DNA of 64,000 bases from Dongia mobilis (GTDB lineage Bacteria > Pseudomonadota > Alphaproteobacteria > Dongiales > Dongiaceae). Of the stretch, positions 37,626 through 46,063 are shown piece by piece. Made by a program: the position numbers and the translations under genes. The stretch is taken from the NCBI RefSeq assembly GCF_004363235.1, contig NZ_SNYW01000011.1:62001-126000 (forward strand), given 5' to 3'. The notes below the pieces were generated by a model. It was not told the origin of the DNA. It ran no database searches and was given only the letters and a program-made list of their open reading frames with translations. Positions within the stretch are counted from its first letter, which is position 1; each line of letters opens with the position of its first letter.

Positions 37626-38111
37626 TCACAGGAACCCCACCCACCTCCCCGCCAGCAAGACGCCGAGCCAGAGCAGCATCGACATCGCGGCGTGGAGGCG
37701 GGTGCGGCATGTGCGGGTGATGCGATGGCCGGCAGCGGCGAAGGCTGGGTTGCGGTGCTGCAGGGCGATGTTGAGAAAGGCCAAAGCGAGCAATCCCAGC
37801 TTCCACAGGAAGGCCGCATTGACGAGGTAATCCGCGGGCTTCACCGAGAAGAGCCAGAGGCCGGTCGGGATGGCAAGGACAAGGCCCGTGGCGGCGCAGC
37901 GGATGAGGAAAGGGGCGAGGAGGTCGAGCGGCGCGCGGCGGGCGAGGCCGAGAAGACGGAGATCGAGCGGCAGGATGGCGCCGAGCGCCAGGGCGATGCC
38001 GAGGATGTGCGCGGCATTCACGAAGAGATAGGCGGTGCCGGAGCCGCGCAGCCAGACCGCCCCCGGCCAGCCGCGCAGGGCTTCCAATACCGAGGTAATT
38101 TCCCCGATCAC
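37626..38111 (-). CDS. Small polytopic membrane protein (DUF2214/DUF6644-like)
   Basis: A 161-residue protein with four hydrophobic helices (LFVNAAHILGIALALGAIL, then a basic loop, FLIRCAATGLVLAIPTGLWL, and a C-terminal helix MSMLLWLGVLLAGRWVG). The conserved histidine in NAAHILG and the layout are similar to DUF2214/DUF6644 proteins, which are of unknown function. It follows the DUF6152-like gene by 15 bases on the same strand, so the two probably form an operon. It converges on the Mrr gene. Confidence 0.7.
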   Translation of the reverse strand: MIGEITSVLEALRGWPGAVWLRGSGTAYLFVNAAHILGIALALGAILPLDLRLLGLARRAPLDLLAPFLIRCAATGLVLAIPTGLWLFSVKPADYLVNAAFLWKLGLLALAFLNIALQHRNPAFAAAGHRITRTCRTRLHAAMSMLLWLGVLLAGRWVGFL

Positions 38112-38126
38112 GCACCGGCGCCGGGC

Positions 38127-38552
38127 TCAATCCGCCTTGATGCGCTCCGGATACATGTCGTAATTCTTTCCGCCCACCGTGATGCGCACCGCCTTCATCA
38201 GCATCTCGTTGCTGTCGCGCGAGCGGTTGCCGAGCACGGTGATGGCATCGCCCGGCCGGGCCGTCGCGCCGGTGAAGCCGGAGCGTTCGGTCTGGCGCGG
38301 ATTGCCGAGATCGATCTGCCAATCCGTGCCGTCCGCGGCCGTCACCACGAGGCCGGGATGCGGCGGGTCCATCGAAATCGTTTTGATCGTGCCGGTGAGG
38401 GTCGATTGCTCTGCCTCCGCCCAGGACCAGCCGTGATGGGCCAGGACCGGCCTAGCGGCCACAACCGCCATGGCGGCCGCGACGGCGACGAGGCCGGCAA
38501 AGGCAGGGCCAGCGAAGGCGAGGCGCAGGGGCATCGATCGGGCTGCAGACAT
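38127..38552 (-). CDS. Secreted DUF6152-like protein
   Basis: A 141-residue protein with a signal peptide (hydrophobic AFAGLVAVAAAMAVVAARPV, cleavage near ARPVLA) and a mature beta-rich domain starting HHGWSWAEAEQSTLTGTI. The HHGW...GTI beginning and the late KNYDMYPERI are typical of the DUF6152 family, small periplasmic proteins of unknown role often coded beside DUF6644 membrane proteins. AAGGAACC precedes the ATG at 38552. The longer frame upstream covers other genes. Confidence 0.78.
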   Translation of the reverse strand: MSAARSMPLRLAFAGPAFAGLVAVAAAMAVVAARPVLAHHGWSWAEAEQSTLTGTIKTISMDPPHPGLVVTAADGTDWQIDLGNPRQTERSGFTGATARPGDAITVLGNRSRDSNEMLMKAVRITVGGKNYDMYPERIKAD

Positions 38553-38635
38553 GGTGCGGTTCCTTTCTGCCGGGTGCGCGAGGAGGTCCATTCCATGTAG
38601 GTCCGGCTGCCGGCAGGTCAACCCCGCAGGCGTGG

Positions 38636-39133
38636 CTAGCCCTCGCCCGCGGCCTCCCCTTCCTCGGCCTCGACCCGCATGGCATAGGGGCCGCGCACGG
38701 CTTCGCCCCATTCCGCCACCAGCTTGTCCTGGGCGCCGGCGACGCGGCGCAGGCGCAGCGCCGACTGCGCCCCGGCGAGGCGGGTGACGATGGGCGTCAT
38801 CATGCCGAAGAGGACCCAGCCGGCGCCGGCCCCCGTCAGCGCATAGAGCCAGCCGAAGGAATTGGCCAGCGTCGGCCCGATATCCTCGATTCCGGCGCCC
38901 ACGGCGATGATCTGGTCGAGGAAGTAGAGCGAGCCGAGGAGGTTCATCGCGCCGACGGTGATGGTCAGGCGCCTTCCTGGCGAGGTGTCGACGATGCGCG
39001 CGACGATGGTCGGAACATGGGCGGCCAGCAGCACCACCGAGACCGGCAGGAAAAAGAGGCCGAGCAGGATCACCGGGACCGCGATGGTCCAGGGCTTCAG
39101 CTTGAAGATGCCTTCCTGCGAGGCGGCGGCCAT
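38636..39133 (-). CDS. Hypothetical membrane protein next to pseudokinase
   Basis: A 165-residue protein not recognised as any family. It has three or four hydrophobic helices (WTIAVPVILLGLFFLPVSVV, LLGSLYFLDQIIAVGAG and a third around LYALTGAGAGWVLFGM) and a highly charged C-terminal tail (RVEAEEGEAAGEG). It lies 18 bases downstream of the pseudokinase gene on the same strand and is probably co-transcribed and co-functional with it. No signal peptide is distinguishable from the first helix. Confidence 0.6.
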   Translation of the reverse strand: MAAASQEGIFKLKPWTIAVPVILLGLFFLPVSVVLLAAHVPTIVARIVDTSPGRRLTITVGAMNLLGSLYFLDQIIAVGAGIEDIGPTLANSFGWLYALTGAGAGWVLFGMMTPIVTRLAGAQSALRLRRVAGAQDKLVAEWGEAVRGPYAMRVEAEEGEAAGEG

Positions 39134-39151
39134 GATGCGACGGATCCCCGG

Positions 39152-41230
39152 CTAGAACATGACGGTATAGATGCCATAGCCGGTGACACCGGCGCTGGCG
39201 ATCAGGGTGGCGGTGACGGCGGCGGCGCGCTGGGCCGAGGCGCGCACGCGCGACACCTCGGTCAGGCCGCCATTGCGCAGCCAGGTGCGCTCGCGCTCGA
39301 GATCGGCATATTCCTGCATGGCATTGGCGAAGGCGTTGGAATCGCCCTTGCGCAGCGGCCCCTCGGGGTCGAGCAGCAGCAGCATCTCGTCGAAGCGGCA
39401 ATCGGCGGCGTGCCGCGCCAATTCGTCGGCCGCATGCTGGCGGATCTCGGCATTGTGGAAGGCGGCTACGGCCGGCTGCAGCATCTCGACCAGAGCGGCG
39501 GCGAGGCGCGGCAGATCCTGGGTGGGGTGGGTGCGCTGCAGGATTGCAACGAGCCGCAGGATCGAGACCCGATAGGCGACGTCGTCGGTGCGGTGGGCCA
39601 GCGGTGCCAGTTCGTTGTCGATCGCCCGTTTCATGTTGGCGGCGACGAAGGCGGCAATGTGGCGGTCCATCGGCAGGGTGCCGGGCCCGGCCCCGCCGAT
39701 CGCGGCATCGATCGCCGGCAGCAGATCCTTGAGGTCGGTCACGTAGTAATCCGCCACCAGGGCCGAGCGGCAGGGCGTCCCCTTGGCCAGTTCGTAGAGC
39801 ACGCGTTCCATGCCGTAGCCGGGCCCCGGACGGGAGATCACCTTTTCCACCTGGTCGAGGGCGCGGCGGAACTGCATCTGCTCCGGCGTCAGGTTGAACT
39901 GTTCCTCGAGCCAGACCTGCGGCAGGCGGGCCTGCAGCAATTCACCCACCTGCTGCAACTGGTCGCTGCGCTCGAAATGGTGGGCGAGCAGCGTGCCGAG
40001 GCCGGTCAGATTGCTGACGACATCCTTGTAGGCCAGGGGCAGGCTGACCCCCATCATCACGATATAGCGCGACAGCATGCGGTCGCGGATCGCGGCCGAG
40101 GGGCCGTGATGCGCGGCCAGGCCGGCGATGCGGTTCATCTTCTCGCCCGCCTTGTCGTCGCCAAAACTGCGCTTGAACCAGTTGTCGAAATCGGGACCGG
40201 TGATGATTTCGATGCCGCCCGCCCAGTCGCGCGCAATCGCCTGGGCAAGCGCCGGCTGGCTGAGATAGTCGGTGCCCTTGAACTTGATCGGCCGCGAGGC
40301 GCGGCGCGGCACGCCGGGAAGGACCGGGTTGTAGTGCTGGCCCTGCAGCCAGCCTTCCAGGTGCTTGATGGTCCAGCGGTCAGAGACCTTGTCGCAGAGC
40401 AATCCGCGCAACAATTCGGCGATGCCGGGCGGCAGCTTGTCGCCGCCGGCCAGTGCCGAGAAGCTGCCGCCGTTGATCTTGGCATGGACCAGCTGCTCGT
40501 CATTGAGATGGCCGGCGGGGTTGCGGCCGAGATAGAGCATCAGCACCGTGGCGCCGAGGGCATACATGTCGTCGGCGATAGTGCCGAGGCCGCGCCCGAT
40601 CGGCAGCGCCGTTGCATTCTCGATCGTCTCGAAGGCGGCCGGCTGCAGATAGCCCGGTGGCGAGGCCAGGCAGTCGCCGAACATGACCTCGCCGCTCTTG
40701 CCGCTGAGATAGAACATGTTGGCCGGGTTGATGGCGCGGTGCGGGGCCGACATCAACACCATTTCGCGCAGCATCATAACCGCCGGCTGCAGCACCTGCT
40801 TGACCAGATTGGCCTCGCTGAACTGCGGCAGCGATCCTTCCTCGCGCCCGAAGACCGGCGCCTTGCCGGGACCGGGCTTGACCAGCCGTTCGCCACCCGG
40901 CTGCTGGTAGACGAAGGCCGGCCGGCGTCCCCACAGGATATCGCTGCCATCGGAACCCACCGGCCAGTCGACGATGCCGCTGGCCTGCGGCCACAGCATC
41001 TGCGTGCCGATGGGCTGCCGCTGTGTCGCCAGGGTAAGGCCGCGGCAGGCAAGGTGGCCGGGCGCCATCAGGGCAAAGAGCTTGCGCGCCGGTTCGTTGC
41101 GGTCGGTCGCGGCATAGGCCTCGGCGAGGCCGCTGTCGAATTCCGGCAGGCGGGCGGCGGGCGCGATCTCGTACCGCTCCCCCAGTTCCACCTTCTCGGA
41201 AAATCCAGCTGGCACAGCCAATTGCTTCAC
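39152..41230 (-). CDS. Membrane-anchored serine/threonine pseudokinase-like protein
   Basis: A 692-residue protein. Residues about 100-330 read as a eukaryotic-like kinase domain: HRAINPANMFYL (164-175) takes the place of the catalytic loop, MFGDCLASPPGY (183-194) that of DFG, and DDMYALGATVLMLYLGRNP (from 220) that of the DxWSLG helix. The catalytic aspartate of HRD is alanine, so phosphotransfer is unlikely. Residues 330-660 are helical and unrecognised, and a C-terminal helix (TATLIASAGVTGYGIYTVMF) should anchor it in the membrane. The downstream membrane-protein gene is 18 bases away. Function is unknown; a scaffold or signalling adaptor is conceivable. Confidence 0.68.
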   Translation of the reverse strand: MKQLAVPAGFSEKVELGERYEIAPAARLPEFDSGLAEAYAATDRNEPARKLFALMAPGHLACRGLTLATQRQPIGTQMLWPQASGIVDWPVGSDGSDILWGRRPAFVYQQPGGERLVKPGPGKAPVFGREEGSLPQFSEANLVKQVLQPAVMMLREMVLMSAPHRAINPANMFYLSGKSGEVMFGDCLASPPGYLQPAAFETIENATALPIGRGLGTIADDMYALGATVLMLYLGRNPAGHLNDEQLVHAKINGGSFSALAGGDKLPPGIAELLRGLLCDKVSDRWTIKHLEGWLQGQHYNPVLPGVPRRASRPIKFKGTDYLSQPALAQAIARDWAGGIEIITGPDFDNWFKRSFGDDKAGEKMNRIAGLAAHHGPSAAIRDRMLSRYIVMMGVSLPLAYKDVVSNLTGLGTLLAHHFERSDQLQQVGELLQARLPQVWLEEQFNLTPEQMQFRRALDQVEKVISRPGPGYGMERVLYELAKGTPCRSALVADYYVTDLKDLLPAIDAAIGGAGPGTLPMDRHIAAFVAANMKRAIDNELAPLAHRTDDVAYRVSILRLVAILQRTHPTQDLPRLAAALVEMLQPAVAAFHNAEIRQHAADELARHAADCRFDEMLLLLDPEGPLRKGDSNAFANAMQEYADLERERTWLRNGGLTEVSRVRASAQRAAAVTATLIASAGVTGYGIYTVMF

Positions 41231-41386
41231 CCTGCCTAACCCTCACGCCGATGCGACCCGGCAAAATCGGCCGCCCAGGGCGGGCCGATCCGGGACTCCA
41301 CCAAATCCAATGCAGTTTTGATGCCGGAATGGTTAACAACGAGTAAGGGCGCGGATGCCGGCTCTCCACCTAGGCCAGGGCCAAGG

Positions 41387-42394
41387 CTAGGCGAGGGCCG
41401 GTATGATCTCGCGCGCGACGAGGTCGTGGAGCTGGCGGACATAGCCGCTGCGCCCGGACGGGCTGGCGGGGTCCGAGGTGACCACCACGGTGAGGCCCAG
41501 CTTTGGCACGATATAGAGCATCTGCCCGCCATAGCCCCAGGCGTAATAGACCGGCTGGCCGGCCAGTTCATAGATGAACCAACCATAGCCATAGCCGTGA
41601 CCGGTGAAGCGCGAGGTGGTGCGCAGGCGCCAGGAGGTCTCGACCCATGCCGCCGGCAACACCTGCTTGCCGGCGTAGATGCCATGGCCGCGGAACATGT
41701 CGCCGAAACGCAGCAAGCCCTCGGGCGAGAGCAGCATGTTGTTGCCGCCGAGATAGATCCCCTGCGGGTCCCGTTCCCAGGCCGGAATGGCGATGTCGAG
41801 CGGGGCGCCCAGCCAGGCGCGGGCAAGCTCGAGGGTCGAGCGGCCGCTGGCATCGGTCAGGATCGCCGAGAGCAGATGCGTGCTGCCGGTCGAATATAGC
41901 ATCGGGCCGCCGGGCGGTTCGACGAAGGGGCGCGAGAGGATATGGCGCACCCAGTCGCGGCTCTGCACCCAGGCGCCGTAATTCGGTCCCGAGACGCGCT
42001 CGAGGCCGGCGCGCATGGAGAGCAGATGGTCAAGCGTCACCTGGCGCAGGCGCGGATCGGAATCCGGCGGCAGGCGCGTGCCCAGCAGCGGCACGATCGG
42101 CGCGTCGGGCCCCGGCAGGATGCCCTCGGCGATGGCGCGGCCGACCAGGGCCGCGATCAGCGACTTCGAGACCGATTTGATGTTGACCGGCTGGTCGAGC
42201 CGGGGGCCGCGCAGGGCCTCGGCCAGCAGGGTCTCGCCGCCGCGCGCGACGATCAGGCCGTGCAGCTGCGCCAGCGATCGGGCACGCTCGCGCGCCGCCG
42301 CCAAATGTCCGGCACCGCCCGCGGCACGCAGCGGCAGCGGCGCCGCCAGCGTGGCGGCGGCGACAAGCCCGAGGATGGCGCGGCGCGTCGGCAT
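41387..42394 (-). CDS. Exported serine hydrolase, class C beta-lactamase family
   Basis: A 335-residue protein with an export signal (MPTRRAILGLVAAATLAAPLP; the double arginine allows Tat export) and a beta-lactamase/DD-peptidase fold. The nucleophile motif S-x-x-K is SVSK in NIKSVSKSLIAALVG, and GPNYGAW may hold the second-motif tyrosine. Members include esterases, peptidases and AmpC-like enzymes; the substrate cannot be named and antibiotic resistance should not be assumed. It is followed, after 21 bases on the same strand, by the end of its upstream neighbour, the Crp/Fnr gene. Confidence 0.85.
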   Translation of the reverse strand: MPTRRAILGLVAAATLAAPLPLRAAGGAGHLAAARERARSLAQLHGLIVARGGETLLAEALRGPRLDQPVNIKSVSKSLIAALVGRAIAEGILPGPDAPIVPLLGTRLPPDSDPRLRQVTLDHLLSMRAGLERVSGPNYGAWVQSRDWVRHILSRPFVEPPGGPMLYSTGSTHLLSAILTDASGRSTLELARAWLGAPLDIAIPAWERDPQGIYLGGNNMLLSPEGLLRFGDMFRGHGIYAGKQVLPAAWVETSWRLRTTSRFTGHGYGYGWFIYELAGQPVYYAWGYGGQMLYIVPKLGLTVVVTSDPASPSGRSGYVRQLHDLVAREIIPALA

Positions 42395-42415
42395 GGCAGC
42401 AGCCTAGCCGCTCTC

Positions 42416-43120
42416 TCAGAGGCGTTCCAGCGCCGGCAGATCGTGGATCTCGAACTGGGTGCGGGAAAAGGTCAGCACCCGGTCATCCTTCAACTGGCGC
42501 AGCACGCGGCCGACATGGATGGCGGTGAGGCCGAGGGCATCGGCAATATGCGCCTGGCTGAGCGGCAGGTACCCGACCAGGCCCTGCAACAGTCCCTTGG
42601 CCTGCATGCGGCGCGCCAGCGACAGGATCAGGCGCCCGACCCGTTCATAGGCGGTGCGGCGCCCGATATCGGCCAGCAATTCCTCGGTCGCCGCATTGCT
42701 CTCCACACAGAGCAGCTTGGCATTCTCCGCCAACCGCTGATGGCGGCCGACGAAATCGGCGAAGCTCTCGCGGTCGAAGGTGCACAACGTGCAGTCGGTC
42801 AATGCCTGCACCGAGAAGGCACCCCGGTCCAGGAACAGCATGCGCATCGCCACCGGGTCGCCCGGCAGGGCAAAGGAAATGATCTGCCGGCGGCCGCCGG
42901 TCAGCAGCTTGTAGCGAAAGGCCCAACCGCTGAGGAGGATCTGCATCTCCTTCGCGACATCCCCGGCGCGATAGATGATGCGTTTCGCGGGCACGGCTCG
43001 CGTACCTTCGCGCAGCCGCTCAAATTCGGCTGCGGCGGACTCACTGGTCGGGCCATAAAAGGCCGTCGCAAGGCGCGGGCATTGCGTGCAGCTGGGCGGC
43101 GTGGCGGGACAGATCGGCAT
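42416..43120 (-). CDS. Crp/Fnr-family transcriptional regulator
   Basis: A 234-residue regulator with a cyclic-nucleotide-binding-like beta-roll (about residues 40-150) and a C-terminal helix-turn-helix (LSQAHIADALGLTAIHVGRVLRQL). Near the N-terminus are three cysteines spaced C-x6-C-x2-C (CPATPPSCTQC), and a further pair lies in LTDCTLCTFDR near the position of the fourth FNR cluster ligand. The spacing is not that of canonical FNR. The recognition helix has AIHVGR rather than ExxSR. I chose the ATG at 43120; an in-frame GTG at 43162 lacks a ribosome site and would include part of the regulatory region. Confidence 0.85.
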   Translation of the reverse strand: MPICPATPPSCTQCPRLATAFYGPTSESAAAEFERLREGTRAVPAKRIIYRAGDVAKEMQILLSGWAFRYKLLTGGRRQIISFALPGDPVAMRMLFLDRGAFSVQALTDCTLCTFDRESFADFVGRHQRLAENAKLLCVESNAATEELLADIGRRTAYERVGRLILSLARRMQAKGLLQGLVGYLPLSQAHIADALGLTAIHVGRVLRQLKDDRVLTFSRTQFEIHDLPALERL

Positions 43121-43172
43121 GGGTATTCCATGAACAAGTGCCGATTTATTGTCAATCAACACCAGAAAAACA

Positions 43173-43229
43173 AAGTAAATCTATGTATAAAACCTGAGTC
43201 AAGACTCTGGGTTTTATACCCATTTACTT
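43173..43229. repeat. Large AT-rich dyad between divergent regulator and histidine kinase genes
   Basis: Around a centre at 43201/43202 three arm pairs match: AAGTAAAT / ATTTACTT (43173-43180, 43222-43229), GTATAAAACC / GGTTTTATAC (43185-43194, 43210-43219) and GAGTC / GACTC (43196-43200, 43203-43207). That is 23 paired positions in 57 bases with small mismatched spacers. The genes on either side point away from it, so it is not a terminator. A binding site for a dimeric regulator, or several, is likely. Confidence 0.7.
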
Positions 43230-43326
43230 GAGTTTATTTGTCGTTGTTCTGGCTTTTTAGCACATTTTTACCGATTCTCCTGCACAGTACCGAATGTCGA
43301 GATTGCGACCATTTTCCTATCAATAC

Positions 43327-43369
43327 CGACAGCCTGATGCTGTCGATAGCTCGCCAGCGAGAATTCTCG
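43327..43369 (+). promoter_or_regulatory. Hairpin plus 12-base palindrome in leader of the histidine kinase gene
   Basis: CGACAGC-CTGAT-GCTGTCG (43327-43345) is a perfect 7-bp hairpin, and CGAGAATTCTCG (43358-43369) a perfect palindrome. Both lie between the dyad and the ATG at 43386. They could be operator sites or leader structures affecting translation. Purpose unknown. Confidence 0.45.
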
Positions 43370-43385
43370 GTAGGGATCGCGACAG

Positions 43386-44672
43386 ATGTCGATTGGACAA
43401 AGTGACACAGCATCGATCGATCACGCGGCGCCACCCGCACCGGCGCCGGCCGCAGGATATCGACCACCCCTCCATCAGAGCTTGTGTGACGAGTTGCAGG
43501 CATCGCAGATCCATTTTGCCAAGATCGTCGAATTGTCGACGGACGCCATCATCTCGGTCGACGAGGCCGGGCGTATCACCCTGTTCAATGCCGGCGCCGA
43601 GGCCATGTTCGGATTCCGGGCGACGCAGATCCTGGGCCGCCCGCTGGAACTGCTGATTCCGAAACGCCATCGCGGCCGGCACCGCGACCATATCAATTCC
43701 TTCATCGCCACCGACAAGGGCGGCATGCGCCGGATGGGCCAGCGCGGCAACATTCTGGCACGGCGGCGCGGCGGTGCGGAATTCCCGGCCGAGGCCTCGA
43801 TCATGCATTACGAGGTCAACGGCCACCGCGTGCTGACCGCGATCCTGCGCGACATCTCGGACCGCATGTCGACCGAACGCGCCCGCCAGGACGCAGCCCG
43901 CCAGGCGGAACTTGCCAATCGCGCCAAGTCCGATTTCCTCGCCAATATGAGTCACGAATTGCGCACCCCCCTGAACGCCATCATCGGCTTCACCGAAGTC
44001 ATGGCGCGCGAGACCCTGGGGCCGCTCGGCTGCGAGCGCTACCGCGACTATTGCCGGGATATCGGCGATGCGGGCCGGCACCTTCTCAGCCTCATCAACG
44101 ACGTTCTCGACGTCGCCAAGATCGAGGCAGGACAGATGCGGCCGGTCATGCGGCCGGTGGAGATCGCCGCAGCCATCCGGGCCTGCCTGCGCATGGTGCG
44201 GGAACGGATCGACGCGGCGGGGCTGTCGCTGCGCATCGAGATCGATCACAAGCTGCCGCTGCTGCATTGCGACGAGCGCATGCTGAAGCAGATGCTGCTC
44301 AACCTGCTCTCCAACGCGATCAAGTTCACGCCCGACGGCCGGATCACCGTCAGCGCCGCCCTCGGCGCCGCCGGCGACTGCCGGATCGCCGTCAGCGACA
44401 GCGGCATCGGCATCGCCGGCCACGACATAACGAAGGCGCTGCAGCCCTTCGGCCAGGTCGACAGCAGCATCACGCGGAAATTCGGCGGCACCGGGCTCGG
44501 CCTGCCGCTGGTACGCAACATGATCGAACTGCATGGCGGCCATTTCGACCTCAGCAGCGAGCTCGGCCGCGGCACCACCGCCACCCTGACCTTTCCGGCG
44601 CGGCTGCTGTGCACTGCCGGCGCCGAGCATGTCATGCCAGATTCATCTGCGGAGAAACGGATCCGCGCGTAG
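43386..44672 (+). CDS. PAS-domain sensor histidine kinase
   Basis: A 428-residue soluble kinase. A PAS domain (about residues 43-160: IVELSTDAIISVDEAGRI, then the FLATRRR-type linker ending RDISDR) precedes a HisKA dimerisation domain with the phospho-accepting H190 in NMSHELRTPLNAIIGF, and a HATPase domain with LLNLLSNAIKFTPDG, VSDSGIGI and FGGTGLGLPLVRNM. No membrane helix is seen, so it senses something inside the cell, possibly oxygen or redox through PAS. No response regulator gene adjoins it. It is followed by a globin-coupled chemoreceptor, suggesting a shared aerotaxis/redox role. It is divergent from the Crp/Fnr gene. Confidence 0.92.
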   Translation: MSIGQSDTASIDHAAPPAPAPAAGYRPPLHQSLCDELQASQIHFAKIVELSTDAIISVDEAGRITLFNAGAEAMFGFRATQILGRPLELLIPKRHRGRHRDHINSFIATDKGGMRRMGQRGNILARRRGGAEFPAEASIMHYEVNGHRVLTAILRDISDRMSTERARQDAARQAELANRAKSDFLANMSHELRTPLNAIIGFTEVMARETLGPLGCERYRDYCRDIGDAGRHLLSLINDVLDVAKIEAGQMRPVMRPVEIAAAIRACLRMVRERIDAAGLSLRIEIDHKLPLLHCDERMLKQMLLNLLSNAIKFTPDGRITVSAALGAAGDCRIAVSDSGIGIAGHDITKALQPFGQVDSSITRKFGGTGLGLPLVRNMIELHGGHFDLSSELGRGTTATLTFPARLLCTAGAEHVMPDSSAEKRIRA

Positions 44673-44688
44673 CAAGGGGAGTACGACG

Positions 44689-46047
44689 ATGGATGCGGTA
44701 GCGAAACTCGACAGCATGGGCGGCGAATTGCAGGCACAGCGGCTGCGCTTCGTCGAATTCACCGACCAGTCAGGCGAACGATTGCGACAATTCTGGCCTG
44801 TGGCGGCCAGAACCCTGCCAGCCCTGCTTGACGAATTCTATGACCACCTTGCCGGATTTCCGGAACTGGCACAGCGTATCGGCCCGCATCGCGACCGGCT
44901 CAAAAAGGCGCAGACCGCGCATTGGGCCCAGCTTTTCGCCGCCCGCTTCGACGCCGGCTACGTCGCCAGCGTCGAGGCGATCGGCCATGCACATAACCGC
45001 GTCGGCCTGGCCCCGCGCTGGTATATCGGCGGCTACAGCTTCGTGCTGCAGCGGCTGCTGCGCCTGGCGGCCCGCCAGAAACGCTGGTCGGCGGGGGATT
45101 GCGGCGAGCTGGCCGCGGCGATCAGCAGCGCCGTCCTGCTCGACATCGATTTCGCCATTTCCACCTACCAGACCGAGATGCTGCGCGAGCGGCAGCGACG
45201 GCAGGAGAAGATCACCGCCGCGATCGCCGGGTTCGAGAACATCGCGCTGGCGGCACTCGATTCCGTCGAAAGTGCCGCTGTCGAGTTGCAGCGCACCGCG
45301 ACGCTGCTGGAAGGCAATACCCAGGAGGCGATGGCGCAGAGCGGAAGCGTTCGCGAATCGGCGCAGCTTGCCACCAGCAATGTCAACGCCGTCGCCTCGG
45401 CGGCCGAGCAGCTCTCGGCCTCGATCGCCGAGATCAGCAAGCAGCTCAACCAGTCGAAGGACATCAGCCACAACGCCGCTGCCGAGGCCGCCAATGCGGA
45501 AGTAACCATGCAGGGACTGAGCGAGGTCGCCGGACGCATCGGCAATGTGGTCAAGCTGATCAGCGACATCGCCAGCCAGACCAACCTGCTGGCGCTCAAC
45601 GCCACGATCGAGGCGGCGCGTGCCGGTGATGCCGGCAAGGGCTTTGCCGTGGTGGCCAGCGAGGTGAAGAACCTGGCCGGGCAGACCGGCCGCGCCACGG
45701 AGGAGATCGAAAGCCAGGTCACCGCCATCCAGGCAGAGACCCGGAAGTCGGTCTCGCTGATCGGCAACATTACCCATGTCATCACCCAGGTCAGCAATGT
45801 CTCCGGCGCCATTGCTGGTGCCGTCGACGAGCAGAATGTGGCGACGCGCGAAATCGCCCGCAACGTGCAGGAAGCAGCCGACCGCACCGGCAGCGTCTCG
45901 ACCCTGGTCCGAGGCATGGCCGCCGGCAGCGCCAGCACCCAGGAGGCGGCAGAACAGGTGCTGCGCGCGTCTGACGATTTGGGGCAACAGGCAAGGACCT
46001 TGCGCGCCGAGGTCGAGCAGTTCCTGAAGCGCGTGACGGAGGCCTAG
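44689..46047 (+). CDS. Globin-coupled methyl-accepting chemotaxis protein (HemAT-like)
   Basis: A 452-residue soluble chemoreceptor. The N-terminal protoglobin domain (residues about 15-175) has the globin-coupled-sensor motif HAHNRVGLAPRWYIGGYSF, where H102 is the likely proximal heme ligand. The C-terminal signalling domain has the receptor tip SQTNLLALNATIEAARAGDAG in its usual form (E/Q/A-rich hairpin) and no membrane helix. Such proteins bind oxygen at heme and control aerotaxis through CheA/CheW. The ATG at 44689 follows AGGGGAG; it begins 16 bases after the histidine kinase stop, so they are likely one operon. Confidence 0.93.
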   Translation: MDAVAKLDSMGGELQAQRLRFVEFTDQSGERLRQFWPVAARTLPALLDEFYDHLAGFPELAQRIGPHRDRLKKAQTAHWAQLFAARFDAGYVASVEAIGHAHNRVGLAPRWYIGGYSFVLQRLLRLAARQKRWSAGDCGELAAAISSAVLLDIDFAISTYQTEMLRERQRRQEKITAAIAGFENIALAALDSVESAAVELQRTATLLEGNTQEAMAQSGSVRESAQLATSNVNAVASAAEQLSASIAEISKQLNQSKDISHNAAAEAANAEVTMQGLSEVAGRIGNVVKLISDIASQTNLLALNATIEAARAGDAGKGFAVVASEVKNLAGQTGRATEEIESQVTAIQAETRKSVSLIGNITHVITQVSNVSGAIAGAVDEQNVATREIARNVQEAADRTGSVSTLVRGMAAGSASTQEAAEQVLRASDDLGQQARTLRAEVEQFLKRVTEA

Positions 46048-46063
46048 CGTCGGCGCGGGCGAC

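Noticed and set aside
43146-43159. FNR box (TTATT-GTCA-ATCAA) controlling the Crp/Fnr gene
   Set aside because: Only one half-site is perfect and the regulator's recognition helix lacks the ExxSR residues expected for this box, so it is mentioned only as a weak accompaniment of the dyad.
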